A stretch of 64,000 nt of DNA from Macrostomum hystrix (taxonomy: Eukaryota > Platyhelminthes > Macrostomidae): NCBI GenBank assembly GCA_950097015.1, contig CATNEN010000038.1:19626001-19690000 (forward strand), given 5' to 3'. Below are positions 24,701-33,600 of this stretch, one piece after another (position 1 is the first letter of the stretch; each line of letters opens with the position of its first letter). The notes beneath the pieces were generated by a model that was not told where the DNA came from, searched no databases, and worked only from the letters and a program-made list of their open reading frames with translations. The position numbers and the translations under genes were made by a program.

Positions 24701-25105
24701 ACTGGACTGCTGCTCCCACAGGGCAGACGCCCTAGGCGAGAATGGATAATGACCGCAGATTGTGATGGCCGGGAATTCGCTAGGATCGTTAGCGACTACC
24801 GAAGTTTGAACGGACACGTCGTACTCGCGATAGTTCATCAGCACCCGAGTTGACGAGTAAACCAGCAGTACGAACATGGTCAGAACGAATACTAGCCAGA
24901 GAACGCGCAGGAAGACCGTATCGGCGCGGCAGATTTTTGGCACTCCGCGCAGACTGCTGTTGCTGCAGAACAGCTGGCGAATAGTGACAGAGCTGGAGGC
25001 AGCCGGTTGCGCCAGAATAGGCGACTGTTGTTGGTGCTGCAAATCCGCAGTCAAACCGATCAGCTCCGGGCCATTATTTTTAGTGTCAGATGAAATAGAA
25101 AGCAT
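12452..25105 (-). CDS. DEG/ENaC (FaNaC/ASIC-like) sodium channel subunit, 4 exons, complete
   Basis: The exons are 25105-24596, 22186-21805, 15601-15325 and 13073-12452. Every intron is GT-AG, phases match (0, 1, 2), and the product is 596 residues, typical for the family. The N-terminus has SSLRGVPKI, where most members have an HG gating motif. TM1 is near residues 66-85 and is followed by FPAITICGHYPFS. The ectodomain includes ECQLTF..FNCYTV, GLRLLLHE..VEPG, YSYQACKESHM..CNCLLSRLP..YCGD and CHKRCTRYSYEQELS. TM2 is GGLCSLYLGLTMAFFVEIVEF, with G563-L-T where GxS forms the selectivity filter. Subunits of this family assemble as trimers in the plasma membrane and conduct sodium, gated by peptides, protons or force; the ligand here is unknown. 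A Gln-rich stretch precedes TM2. Introns are filled with four large private minisatellites plus SINEs and DNA transposons. Confidence 0.93.
13150..13310. repeat. Short 36-bp tandem repeat, 3-4 copies
   Basis: Repeats of ctcactccgcttctattttt with agaaacaagcgcccat occur in intron 3 of the channel gene, about 80 bases upstream (gene sense) of the exon 4 acceptor. Degenerate copies trail to about 13400. Confidence 0.85.
13311..14262. other. Intron 3 of DEG/ENaC, AT-rich, nothing further seen
   Basis: I found no exon with matching phase and no family repeat. Confidence 0.45.
14263..15172. repeat. Minisatellite, exact 60-bp unit (15 copies)
   Basis: Each unit contains two GGAA-NN-TTCC dyads (ggaaatttcc and ggaagtttcc) at fixed spacing, separated by 26 and 14 bases. 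Variation is concentrated between the dyads. It lies in intron 3 of the channel gene, about 150 bases after the exon 3 donor. The period is a multiple of 3 and gives 227-236 codon false ORFs on both strands. Confidence 0.97.
15640..16060. repeat. Minisatellite, 20-bp unit (about 20 copies)
   Basis: The unit is tgtacatctacctgtgcgtg, alternating with a ggctgtgtgtg variant. It lies in intron 2 of the channel gene, some 40 bases upstream (gene sense) of the exon 3 acceptor at 15602. On the gene strand each unit reads a CAGGTAGAT donor-like word. Confidence 0.96.
16138..16375 (-). mobile_element. SINE-A copy
   Basis: Collinear with the body and B-box head of the copy at 33-345, on the minus strand (B box of ggttcgattcc type near 16342). 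It lies in intron 2 of DEG/ENaC, in the gene's own orientation. Confidence 0.82.
16376..17140. other. Intron 2 of DEG/ENaC, no feature seen
   Basis: AT-rich; no repeat family or exon candidate. Confidence 0.45.
17141..18340. repeat. Pyrimidine-rich minisatellite, 18-bp unit, with a roughly 420-bp higher-order repeat
   Basis: The unit is catcttccattctcatct. The block 17340-17720 with its marker words (gatctcatctttcactctcatcgc) is repeated at about 17760-18140. On the gene strand (-) the array is almost pure GA-rich sequence. Confidence 0.96.
18341..19790. other. Intron 2 of DEG/ENaC, no gene seen
   Basis: Unique-looking sequence with a G-run followed by TATAAAAA near 19310-19325. I found no coding exon. 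The words ttatagctcgggc at 19718-19731 also occur near 6150 and 48195. Confidence 0.4.
19795..21645. repeat. Minisatellite, 24-bp hairpin-forming unit (about 76 copies)
   Basis: Each unit has TTGAGCA, five bases (cagat or caaat), TGCTCAA, then caata, so 14 of 24 bases are in a perfect dyad. Variant units (gattcc, gagctcag..gctcta) mostly keep the outer TGAG/CTCA pairs. A higher-order block of about 550-690 bp recurs (compare 20000-20560 with 20580-21240). It lies in intron 2 of the channel gene, 160 bases after the exon 2 donor. Confidence 0.97.
22258..22525 (+). mobile_element. SINE-B copy
   Basis: The plus-strand head contains gctcgattccgcggcgagg (B box) and the body contains gacgatgagaaagtcag. 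It ends in an ATT-rich microsatellite tail at 22525-22560. It lies in intron 1 of DEG/ENaC, opposite to the gene. Confidence 0.82.
22580..22722 (+). mobile_element. SINE-A fragment
   Basis: The B-box region ggtcgggggttcgattaccg and the body up to agtccatggac match the copy at 33-345. Confidence 0.7.
23078..23688 (-). mobile_element. Tc1-like (DD34E) transposon, deleted and frameshifted
   Basis: Inverted ends tactcagcaacagctaac (left) and the mirror near 23671-23688 are followed inward by C/G runs and AACTCACGC; TA flanks are present. The minus strand carries transposase remains. One frame has LQDDNAAPNRAAHV (second Asp) and another has SPDMNPIEHVWDFVKRR (third acidic residue). The two are in different frames, so the gene is broken. 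The first Asp region is missing. Confidence 0.88.
23692..23895 (+). repeat. Repeat-C copy
   Basis: Similar over its length to 3440-3640. The Tc1 derivative lies immediately at its left edge. Confidence 0.6.
23942..24172. mobile_element. Fold-back (long TIR) element
   Basis: The left arm at about 23948-24015 (cagcatcccagg .. gcttcatcgccgtctggagc) is mirrored by the right arm at about 24078-24152 with few mismatches. The central spacer is about 60 bases. There is no coding capacity. It lies in intron 1 of DEG/ENaC. Confidence 0.75.
24440..24505. repeat. Short tandem repeat of a taaccgagta motif
   Basis: Five to six imperfect copies of (a)gtaaccgag lie about 90-150 bases after the exon 1 donor of DEG/ENaC (gene sense). 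Confidence 0.8.
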
Positions 25106-25585
25106 TTTTTACGGAATCGATAAAGCCTAGATTGAGTCTAGATTTCTGAGTAGATTCGCTGTAGCACATATCTGCAATATCCATTGATTATATAAATTTA
25201 TCCCTAGCCAATCAAATTGAAGCTCGATTTCAAATGGCGATGTTATTTGGACCAATAGAAGATTGCCTGAATGGAGAGTCCGTGTTCGACCACTCAAACT
25301 TCTGGTCCAGCTGATCATTCTTGTACCCGTTTTGCAGCTGGGTGAACTGAAACACTATGGGAAATTTAGTGCATGCCTTGCTGCAAGGCACTAAATTCTC
25401 CCTTTGTGCTGAGAAATGAATTCTATAGAAAAAATCGGTCTAAGAAGAATTTGCCCTTAAAATTCTAGGCTAAAAGCTGCTAAATAATCAGTTTCTTAAC
25501 ACAGCACAAGCGTTATAAAGAATGAATGCTAATTTGCTATCAACGATGTACTTTTAAGTGTTCGTCCCAAATTGACCCAGTTTTA
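25106..25585. other. 5' flank of DEG/ENaC with a SINE-A scrap and a hairpin
   Basis: 25328-25360 carries SINE-A body words (cagctgggtgaactgaaac). 25363-25397 is a hairpin with arms AATTTAGT/ACTAAATT and GCCTTG/CAAGGC. I saw no convincing TATA box before the ATG at 25105. Confidence 0.45.
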
Positions 25586-26550
25586 GCACAGGACACGACC
25601 AATTTCATGAGCAACTGGTAACTGGTAAATAACCGCAGCTACTTAAAGTTTGGTTTCATGGCGAACTTTAGCAGCTGCTAACTATTAGCAGTCTGGTAAA
25701 CTGTGGTTTCACGAATTGGCTGGTAAAACTGAGGCTGCTGTTTTGATTTAGAACGTCTATGTCTATGGCTCAAAGTAGGGTGTTCTCGGGGGCTGGTAAC
25801 GGCTGGTTTCAGGAGCATACCAGCGCTGCTAAAATAACCACATTTTCCACGGTTAAAACTTAGCATCCTACTTAACTAGGTGGCTAAGAAATGGAGCTGC
25901 CTATATACGACGCCCTTAATTTGCTCGAAGAGGAACCCGGGCAGCGTCCAAGGGAATTTTGAGAGCGCGTGAACTTCATCGACGACTGGGATTTTTAGAC
26001 AGCGCTTTAGAATGTTGCCACCTACCAACTCTTCTTTTTCCGTTATTTTCCGTCATTGTTGCCATCCGAATGTTTTTCCACATTGTGTCGCGCAAATATG
26101 CAGCTGGCTTGCACAACCCATTTGCCTCCATCGTGGTTTGGATTTCCTCCCAAGCGTGTCGCTTTTTCGATTTGGCTTCTGCGTTATCCGCAAAACTACC
26201 GAACAAAACGGCCTTTTTGTCTCTCATGAGAGACAGAAAGAGGAGCTTTTGCTCCGGTGTGGACATGGTTAAAATCTTTTCAGTTTTGACTTCTAAGCTA
26301 GCGAGACTAGAGCCAATTATATACTACCCGCTCCTTCTATTTCTCCTTCTCCAACTCAGCTTCTTCTTCTGCTGCAAAGCGAATGTCTATGACACGAATT
26401 CAATGCTAGGGGGAATAGCAGTACTGATATTTACCAGCAGATATTTACCAGTTGCTTTATGAAACCAGTTTTTAGCAGACTGCTGAATATCCACAGTTAT
26501 TTTAGCTGCTGCTAACTGCTAATTTACCAGTTGCTCATGAAATCGGTCCT
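25586..26550 (-). mobile_element. TIR DNA transposon encoding a Myb/SANT-like protein
   Basis: The left end (aggac.. ttcatgagcaactggtaa) is mirrored at 26524-26550, with weaker compound similarity for about 100 more bases. A minus ORF at 26266-25976 encodes about 96 residues. It begins MSTPEQKLLFLSLMRDKKAV and includes KKRHAWEEIQTTMEANG and YLRDTMWKNIR, which fits the Myb/SANT-like DNA-binding protein of PIF/Harbinger-type elements. No transposase is present. I could not define a clean target-site duplication, so the superfamily is uncertain. Confidence 0.6.
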
Positions 26551-26551
26551 A

Positions 26552-26628
26552 CGCCTACGCCAACTCACCCTCAAAAGTTGCTGTTCAGTGGCAAAATGCG
26601 CCTGGCTAACACGCTTCTGTTCTACGAT
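26552..26628 (+). pseudogene. Inverted partial copy of DEG/ENaC exon 1
   Basis: Seventy-seven bases on the plus strand match the last part of DEG/ENaC exon 1 (minus strand, about 24673-24599), with a two-base insertion (a frameshift) and one substitution. The copy ends three bases before the real exon end and lacks the splice donor. It starts two bases after the terminal repeat of the adjacent DNA transposon. Confidence 0.85.
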
Positions 26629-26629
26629 C

Positions 26630-27770
26630 ATGATGTGAATGCTAGATTTGCATTGTGATTTTCGAACGTCAAAATCCACGCCTGTTCGTATAAGAAATGG
26701 TTAAAATCATATTCTAGCTATTTTTGAATGGTTCCTTGACATTGTGAAGTGTACTCACCAGTAAACAGATTTTTCAATCAACGATCAAGACTCCGGTCCA
26801 TAATTGTATGAAAAGTGCTACATTACATTTTATAATGACTTGTTTATGGGATGTAATAACATGCACAAGAGGTTTTGCAAAGTGTCCATCGATAAGCCAA
26901 TATCATTGCGTCAGGAATTTATTTCAAATAAACTGAGTCTCTTGTATGCTTCGATGCCCATATATACACTGTACGTCTATTTCTGCTTGACTTCCTTTAG
27001 TATCTTTGCTGTTTTAGCTTACAGCAGTCTATTAGAGGAATGCTTAATAAACATTTCACATTAAACGAAAATTACGCGACAGATTATTAACCTCATGCAA
27101 GTCGGACTCGCTGACGAGACATTTTTAACGGACGAGAGCGTGTCTCAACAACCTTATGAAAGTATAGTGTTTATAAATAAATGGACACTTCAAGATTATT
27201 GACAAATGACAGCAAATGCTGTAAATGTTTAAATTTAAATTAAAGTATTTGTCCCTTTAGCGACAAGAGCATGGACGGAAAAAAGTCACGGTATAACTTC
27301 TTCAACTTCTTCGATTAAGTTCTTTATGGAAGGAAATGTAACGATGTTAGTATTGAGCTGCTTCTAGAAAACTTACCAAAGTATGCTCACAGGTATCTAG
27401 CTCTGGAGTGCTCTAGTAGGCAATTTTAAATTACGGCCGATTCCTATCACTTAAAACGTCCTGGTGTTATAACTTTTTTTAATTTGCCCAAAAACTAGTC
27501 TTTTAGTTTACTTTAAGTATGAGTCTACTCCACCTCTGAGATATAGTCAACTATAGTAGCTAGTTAATTGTGAATACTGGTCGTTGGCTATAGCTTAATT
27601 GTAGGTTAGCTGCAGGCCATAGTACCACGAATAAATTTAATCCACAAATTTGTCACTCTATTTGCTTCTTGTGTAGTGTCGGCATGTTTATTCTATAATG
27701 CGTATATTTCTACTTGAAGTAACTTATTCGCGCACGTCAATATTAATGAATTATTATAATGTATGTTATA
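26630..27770. other. Intergenic, no gene seen
   Basis: AT-rich. An 86-codon plus frame at 26804-27064 includes one hydrophobic stretch but no start context, family or splice partner that I can support. Confidence 0.4.
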
Positions 27771-27789
27771 GGTTTGTTGTTTGTACATG

Positions 27790-28070
27790 CGCGCCCCAGC
27801 CAGGCCTACAAACGCGACCGGTCGGTCACCCTGCTCTACAGCCAAGGCATCGGACTAACCCCGGTTTGGTGGGCCCAGCCAATAGGAGGGCGGCTAGCCA
27901 ATCTGATGCGAACCGACTTAAGCGTGACACCCCGGGCCGGGCCAATCAGCAGCCAGTTCGTTTAACCGGCAGGGTCGACCTGGCAGAAGAACAAGCGGCG
28001 CGGCCGGCACCCAGGCTTTGATGGGGGCTGGGGCGGGCGTTCGACTATATAACTGACTATTGCGTTGTCG
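27790..28070 (+). promoter_or_regulatory. CCAAT/TATA promoter-like region (LTR or gene promoter)
   Basis: A GC-rich segment has three CCAAT boxes (27879, 27898, 27942), a GGGCGGGC box near 28032 and TATATAA at 28046-28052, all in plus orientation and in canonical order. No protein-coding ORF longer than about 30 codons starts just downstream. An LTR U3 region is a reasonable alternative to a cellular promoter. Confidence 0.45.
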
Positions 28071-29790
28071 TTTTGTTTCTATGGCGTTGTTTTGCGTCGT
28101 GTCTTTTCGTGTTGTGTCGTCGTGTCGTTTCGTTCCAATCGTTCTTTTCCGCGTTGTTACGCATCCTAGTAATAGATACCGGGACAGGTAAACCGGTCCA
28201 ACTAGCTAGTCGAAGAAAACCCCACACTCAATCCCACGTCAGTAAGTAGTTTGCGCTGAGTTCGGCACGTCTGGCCAACTGCTGACGGAGTGTTAGACAG
28301 GGATTGGCAAGCACGGAAGTACTCTCCATATCGCCGACAATCATCGGTTGGACGCCGTCGAATCGACATTTGGTGTGGCACGATAGAACTATCGTTGTGC
28401 CATAGTGCGGAAGTGCTTGCTGGTCGCCTCGGTTTCAGACTAGGGACTTTGGGTTAGGTTTCGTGTTATTTGTCTTGTTTTGTAAATACATGTATAGGGA
28501 TTATCTCTGTTTTGTCTCGGAGTTATTTGTGTTAATTGTCGTGTTATTTCGTGAGTTATTGTTATTGTCCAGAGCATTAGAGTAGAGTTCGCGTGTTGTT
28601 CTTATGTTGAGATTATCGAGATTTTACTTTGGTAAAATACCAGTGCGAATTGTGAATTGAATATTGAATTAAGTACAGTACCTGGCAGGGAACGGAAAGA
28701 GTGCTGCCAGGGGAATTAATCATTCATAGCTTCTCTTATAAACGAATTAACACTTAAATATCAGCTGTTTAGCTTGGACTTTTGAATCGTCTTGTCTTCG
28801 TTATTTTCAAGTTACGGCAATAGAATCTCTTGCAAAAGAGTAGGACACCCGACCTCATTTAGGAATCTCAACGCAAAGAAGAGAGACCTAAGTCAAAATA
28901 TCACACTTGTATGCATCCATATCTCAATTGCGTATCAGTTTTTTATATCCCTATGTAAGTAATTCAATTAACAGTTTAATTATTTCGGTAGCCGTTAATA
29001 TTTTAACAGACAACCGACGCCTGCAGGGCTGATGCGGCGTATAGCAGTTGAAGAGGCGATCATGTCCTTTATTGTAATATTTACCAATGTCAAAGGCGCA
29101 TGTGTAATAAAATGAATGTCCTAGCTGGAGCGTGAGGAATTTAAAGCTAGCGACTATTCACTATTCACCGGGGTGGTGTCCTACCAATCGTTTCAATAGC
29201 AGCAGGGAATCTGGAATTAAATAGCGTTAGAGACTGCGGTAGCGAGCGAAGCGGAATAGATAAGCGATGAGACCCGAGTGTCCCTCCGGCCCGGCGAAAC
29301 TCCCAATGAAAAAGAATAACACGGTATGAACGCGAAGACTCGAATAATTTGATTAGGAGTGAGTTAATCGGCTGTGACTAAGATTCCAGATACGAATAGG
29401 AATTACTATGAATATCGTTTACTTGACTTAAAAGTTATACTGACAGAATAGATGTTCACACGGAAATAAATTATAGCGCGCTCACAGTGAGAAGCAAGTC
29501 TGGTCTAACAATTTGGATATAACAATTTTACTTAACTGGCCTACATCCGCGCCCTACTCTTCCCGAGAGGCTCCGGTTGTCTCTGCTTTCAGCGCTGCCC
29601 CGACAGATCCTATCGGTTGGCACTCCTTCTGCCTGACGGCGGAGTCTCCGAAGAGAGCACGTACTGACTTCGACAACAAGCGCCTATCTAGAGTCTAGAC
29701 CACCCTTGTCAGCGGCGCACTCTCAAGACGCGTAGCGCCGAAAGCTACCTAACTGAACAAGCGGAGTGTGGTCGGGCGGGATGGACAAAA
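28071..29790. other. Segment between two convergent promoter-like regions, no ORF seen
   Basis: Mixed composition. CpG-richer stretches occur at 29240-29320 and 29540-29770. No gag/pol-like coding could be read. It could be the inside of a degenerate LTR element, a non-coding transcript, or unrelated sequence. Confidence 0.35.
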
Positions 29791-29798
29791 CAAGTGTT

Positions 29799-29898
29799 AG
29801 TTTGCACGTGCTTCTCACAGTGTGAGGCGAATTGCGGAGAACGATAATTTGCACGTGCTTCTCACAGTGTGAGGCGAATTGCGAAGAAAAAGATAATT
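29799..29898. repeat. 47-bp direct duplication
   Basis: tttgcacgtgcttctcacag and the following gtgaggcgaattgcg are repeated twice at a 47-base interval (29801, 29848). A related inverted word, ctcacagtgagaagca, occurs near 29470. Confidence 0.9.
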
Positions 29899-29921
29899 TG
29901 GACTACAAAAAACACGCTTCG

Positions 29922-30195
29922 TTATATAGAGTCATTTTAACCCCAAATTAGGTCGATCGGCGAGGTGGATGCCTGGCTGTAGCTTGAGCCAAGGCGACAA
30001 ATCGCAGTAGACTTGCGACCGCCGTTCTGAGCCCCGGGGTCGCTTCTTGCCGAGGGTAGACAGGTAGTGAGGCCGGGTCGCTCGCTGATTGGCCGGGACC
30101 GTAGCCCAGGGGTAGCGCTCGCGGGTTGGTGGGCGTCCGTTCCCCCAGCTGGTCCGGCCCGGCTTGGCGTGGGGAACTCTTAGCAAAAACACGTC
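29922..30195 (-). promoter_or_regulatory. CCAAT/TATA promoter-like region, minus strand
   Basis: Read on the minus strand, a GC-rich segment has CCAATC at 30092-30087 and TATATAAC at 29929-29922. It shares cggCCAATCAGC with the promoter-like region at 27.9 kb and faces it. It could be the inverted partner of a diverged LTR pair. Confidence 0.4.
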
Positions 30196-30607
30196 TAAAA
30201 ATAAGTACTGAATAATAACACGGGGAGATAGAAGGGCAAGCAAGCTGACACTACACATGTTGCGGGGGATAGTCAATAGGTTTGTTAAAATGACAATTGC
30301 AGTGAAAAAAATTGACTTTTAATGATTCTTCTCGCAATCTTTAAAATGTTTTTGTTCTCCACCGAAAGTGGAAAGAGACAAACGTATAAAAACGAAAACA
30401 TAAGAGCGACGACAGAAAAACTGGTAACACTAGAAGTTCTGTGAATTTATTACTCTGAATTGAAAAGATTTGCTTTAATTCTATAAGGCTATTTTATTAT
30501 TTTATTTACAACTTTGTTATTTCTTTTTAAAAACGTGTTTCGAAGGGCAACTGTCGACTTGCAAATTTAATTTCAAAACATCGCCATATTTTACAAAATT
30601 TCATATT

Positions 30608-30633
30608 GGCAACGATTTTGTTATATGGTTGCC
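30608..30633 (+). promoter_or_regulatory. Two RFX-type half-sites before AK9
   Basis: GGCAAC at 30608-30613 and GTTGCC at 30628-30633 form an inverted pair 14 bases apart, ending three bases before the AK9 ATG. Each is an X-box half-site, but the order and spacing are not those of a full X-box. Confidence 0.3.
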
Positions 30634-30636
30634 TAA

Positions 30637-33600
30637 ATGAGTACCATAGCAGATTCATTTGGGGCATTCGACCCGTCCCCGATTAGATCTAGGGTCAAAA
30701 GTCAATCGGAAAAAGACAAGGTCTCTTGTTTAATAAAAAACGAGCACGTGGATCCATTTTCAGAAGATGATGCTGAGCTGCTTGCGTTGAACAGAAAACC
30801 TACGTGTTTCATAATCATCGGAAAACCTGGATCAGGAAAGACAACATTAGCTAGAAAAATTAGAGATGCATTCAACTGCGAGCTTGTGAATCCAACAGAG
30901 ATATTGAATGCAAAGATTCACACAGAGACTGAACTTGGCGAAGAGTTGCGGAAAAAGCTAGAAGGAGGAGATATTCTCAGCGACGAGTTTGTTTTCAACG
31001 TAAGAGAATAATACTAATTCAATATATTACAATTCAATATAATACTAATCCTTATTCAATATTGGATATACTGTTTCTTGAACTATTTTACATTTTTATG
31101 TCTGCTATCTTACACATTAAATAATGTAGTAAAAAGTCGTTTCTTTGGAAATTACATCTATCGTAGCGCACTTTACTTATTATTGATCAATATAATATAG
31201 CATGAAAATTGTTATTCACAATCAATTTTTTAGATTTGAAGTTTGTGTTTCAGTGAAATATGTGCAGTTGAACTATTATAAACCATATTTAGAAATAATT
31301 ATTTTCCCAACTAAATCATTGATTTCCAAGTTTCAAACATCAAGTATAATATTATTTTCTGTATGACTTTAAATTTCAGATTTTTTGCTGAATTAAAAAA
31401 CTTTAATTAAAAATTATCATAGAATATGTTTGCTCTGTGCTTTTGTGATGTAACCAATCCCAAACACCATAGAATATATGCATACTTTAAAAAATCAAGA
31501 CATAATCTATAAAATTGTCATCGCTTTGGTGACAATAATAATGATAGTAGTTCGGAAATTAAAGGAAGACATACATGTAAATAAAAATTAGATGAAGCCA
31601 CATTTAATTAATTAGATCGATTAGATCTGTTTTTTAGGATATTCGTGTGCCTAGGCCCTACCTCATAAACAACTAACAATTGCCTTGTTTCAAAAACATT
31701 TTCCTTAAACCATTTTTCAGGAATCGTGGTAGACTTTATTAAATGATAATGTCATATAAAGCTGGTAATTTTGAAATTAAAAGAATTTTTTCTGTTGCAC
31801 GAGGTTCAAAAAGGAAAGTTTTTTAACTCTCATTAAAATGTTGTCTAGCGCATGGAGTCATTCACGTTTTTCGAGTTTTTTATATCACTTACAGTCAATG
31901 TTTCGAACCGTGTTACCAAGTGGTAGGCAAGCTGTGTACTTGAACAAGAGTCATAATGCAACCATCAATTAGAGTAAAGATATTAGCTGGGTGTCGCGGC
32001 TTTCCCAGTGCATGGACTGAGCATCTGCGGCTGGGGCCGTTATCGGTGCATCTGGCCTTTGTCAATCACTCTTATTATATGACGTTTCGCCATTATCACG
32101 CTCGTTTATTTCATCTGTCTGAAAAAAGTAGAATTTTATTGTTGATCACATAAATCACAGTTTAACTTTTGGCAAGTGTCTTTCCACAAGCAAATCTTGA
32201 TGATGATACAAATTGATCCGTTTGCCAGTTGATGCTTGACAAGCTGAAATCGCCAGAGGTTCAGCATCATGGCTACGTGCTGGACGGCCTGCCGTGCCCC
32301 AACGATTCGTTCATGCCGATGCAGAAGCAGCTGGAGCTGCTGAAATCCTTGGCGCTGTCACCCGACTACATCCTGCACCTCAAGCTGCCAAGCGATGACC
32401 TGCAGTCGCGTCGAGTGACGGTCCGAATCGACTTCGAGGATGGCGCCCTCTACGGCAAAGAGTTCTACGACCCGGACAAGCCCGAGAAGCCGCCGAAGGA
32501 GGAGAAACCAGAGCCGGACGGCGACGGCGAAGAAGAGGAAGAAGACGACGAGGAGCTGGAAGAAGAGGAAGAGCTTGAACTGCCTGGAAGCGCTGATTTC
32601 CCCCTACTGGCTCCTGAGGTCATTCAACGCCTGCTTCGTCGACCGGAGGACATGCCGCAGTCTGTCACGGCCGGCATCGAGGACTACGCGAGCCGCAGTC
32701 AGCGCCTGCTGGAAGACCTGATGTCCGATCACGATCAGCAGTGCGTCATCGAATTGAACGCCAGCCTGACGCCGTCAGAAATTTTCGGTCAGGCCAAGCT
32801 GAAGCTCCACAGCCTCGGCGTGCAGCCGGCGGTGACGCCGATGCGTCTATTCGAAGCCGACAACGAGGAGGACCAGCCGCCTGAGGACATGGACACCGAG
32901 GAGCTCATGCGCATGCTGGCGCCCAAAAAGATGCCCGCGCCGCGGTTAGTGAGGCTTGGCTTTGGGTTCTTTATGACTCAACATGTGTGCCATTGCCCAC
33001 AGCCCTTCTGCATTGATTATTGTTACACTTCTTGTATGACTGAATAAGATAATTTCAACGCCACCCCACAGGTATCGCTGGCAGAGAAGCAAGTGGCTCC
33101 GCTACTGCCCAGTGGCTCTATACGAGGGCGCTCTACTGCCGGGCAAGCCGGAGTTTTCCTGCAGCTTTCTCAACAAAGTCTACTGCCTGTCATCGCTGGA
33201 GGCGCTCGCCAGGTTCACTCGCAATCCCCGGCCGTACCTGCTGCCGCCGCAGCCCCGGCCGCCAGTCAAGGTTGTCGTCTCAGGACCACCCCACTCCGGC
33301 AAGACGTCGACAGCCTACCTGCTAGCCGAGAAGTACAACGCCAAGGTCATCGATTTCGAGGCGCTGGTGCAGCCGCGGCGCGAAGCGGCCGACGAGGCCC
33401 GGCTGGTCAAGGTGCGCTCGGAGACCACCACGCTGGCCATCGAGATTGTCCGCGCCAAGCTGCAAGAGGCAGCTGCGACCGCAAGGCAGGCCGCAGCCAG
33501 GGCGCGCCAGGACGCCGAGGAGGCGCGATTAGCCGCCGAGGCTGCCAAAGCCGGCGAGGCCGAGGGCGACGGCGAAGAGGAAGCCGAAGCCGAAGGCGAC

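Noticed and set aside
26804-27064. 86-codon frame with a hydrophobic segment
   Set aside because: AT-rich, no family resemblance, no splice context; likely chance.
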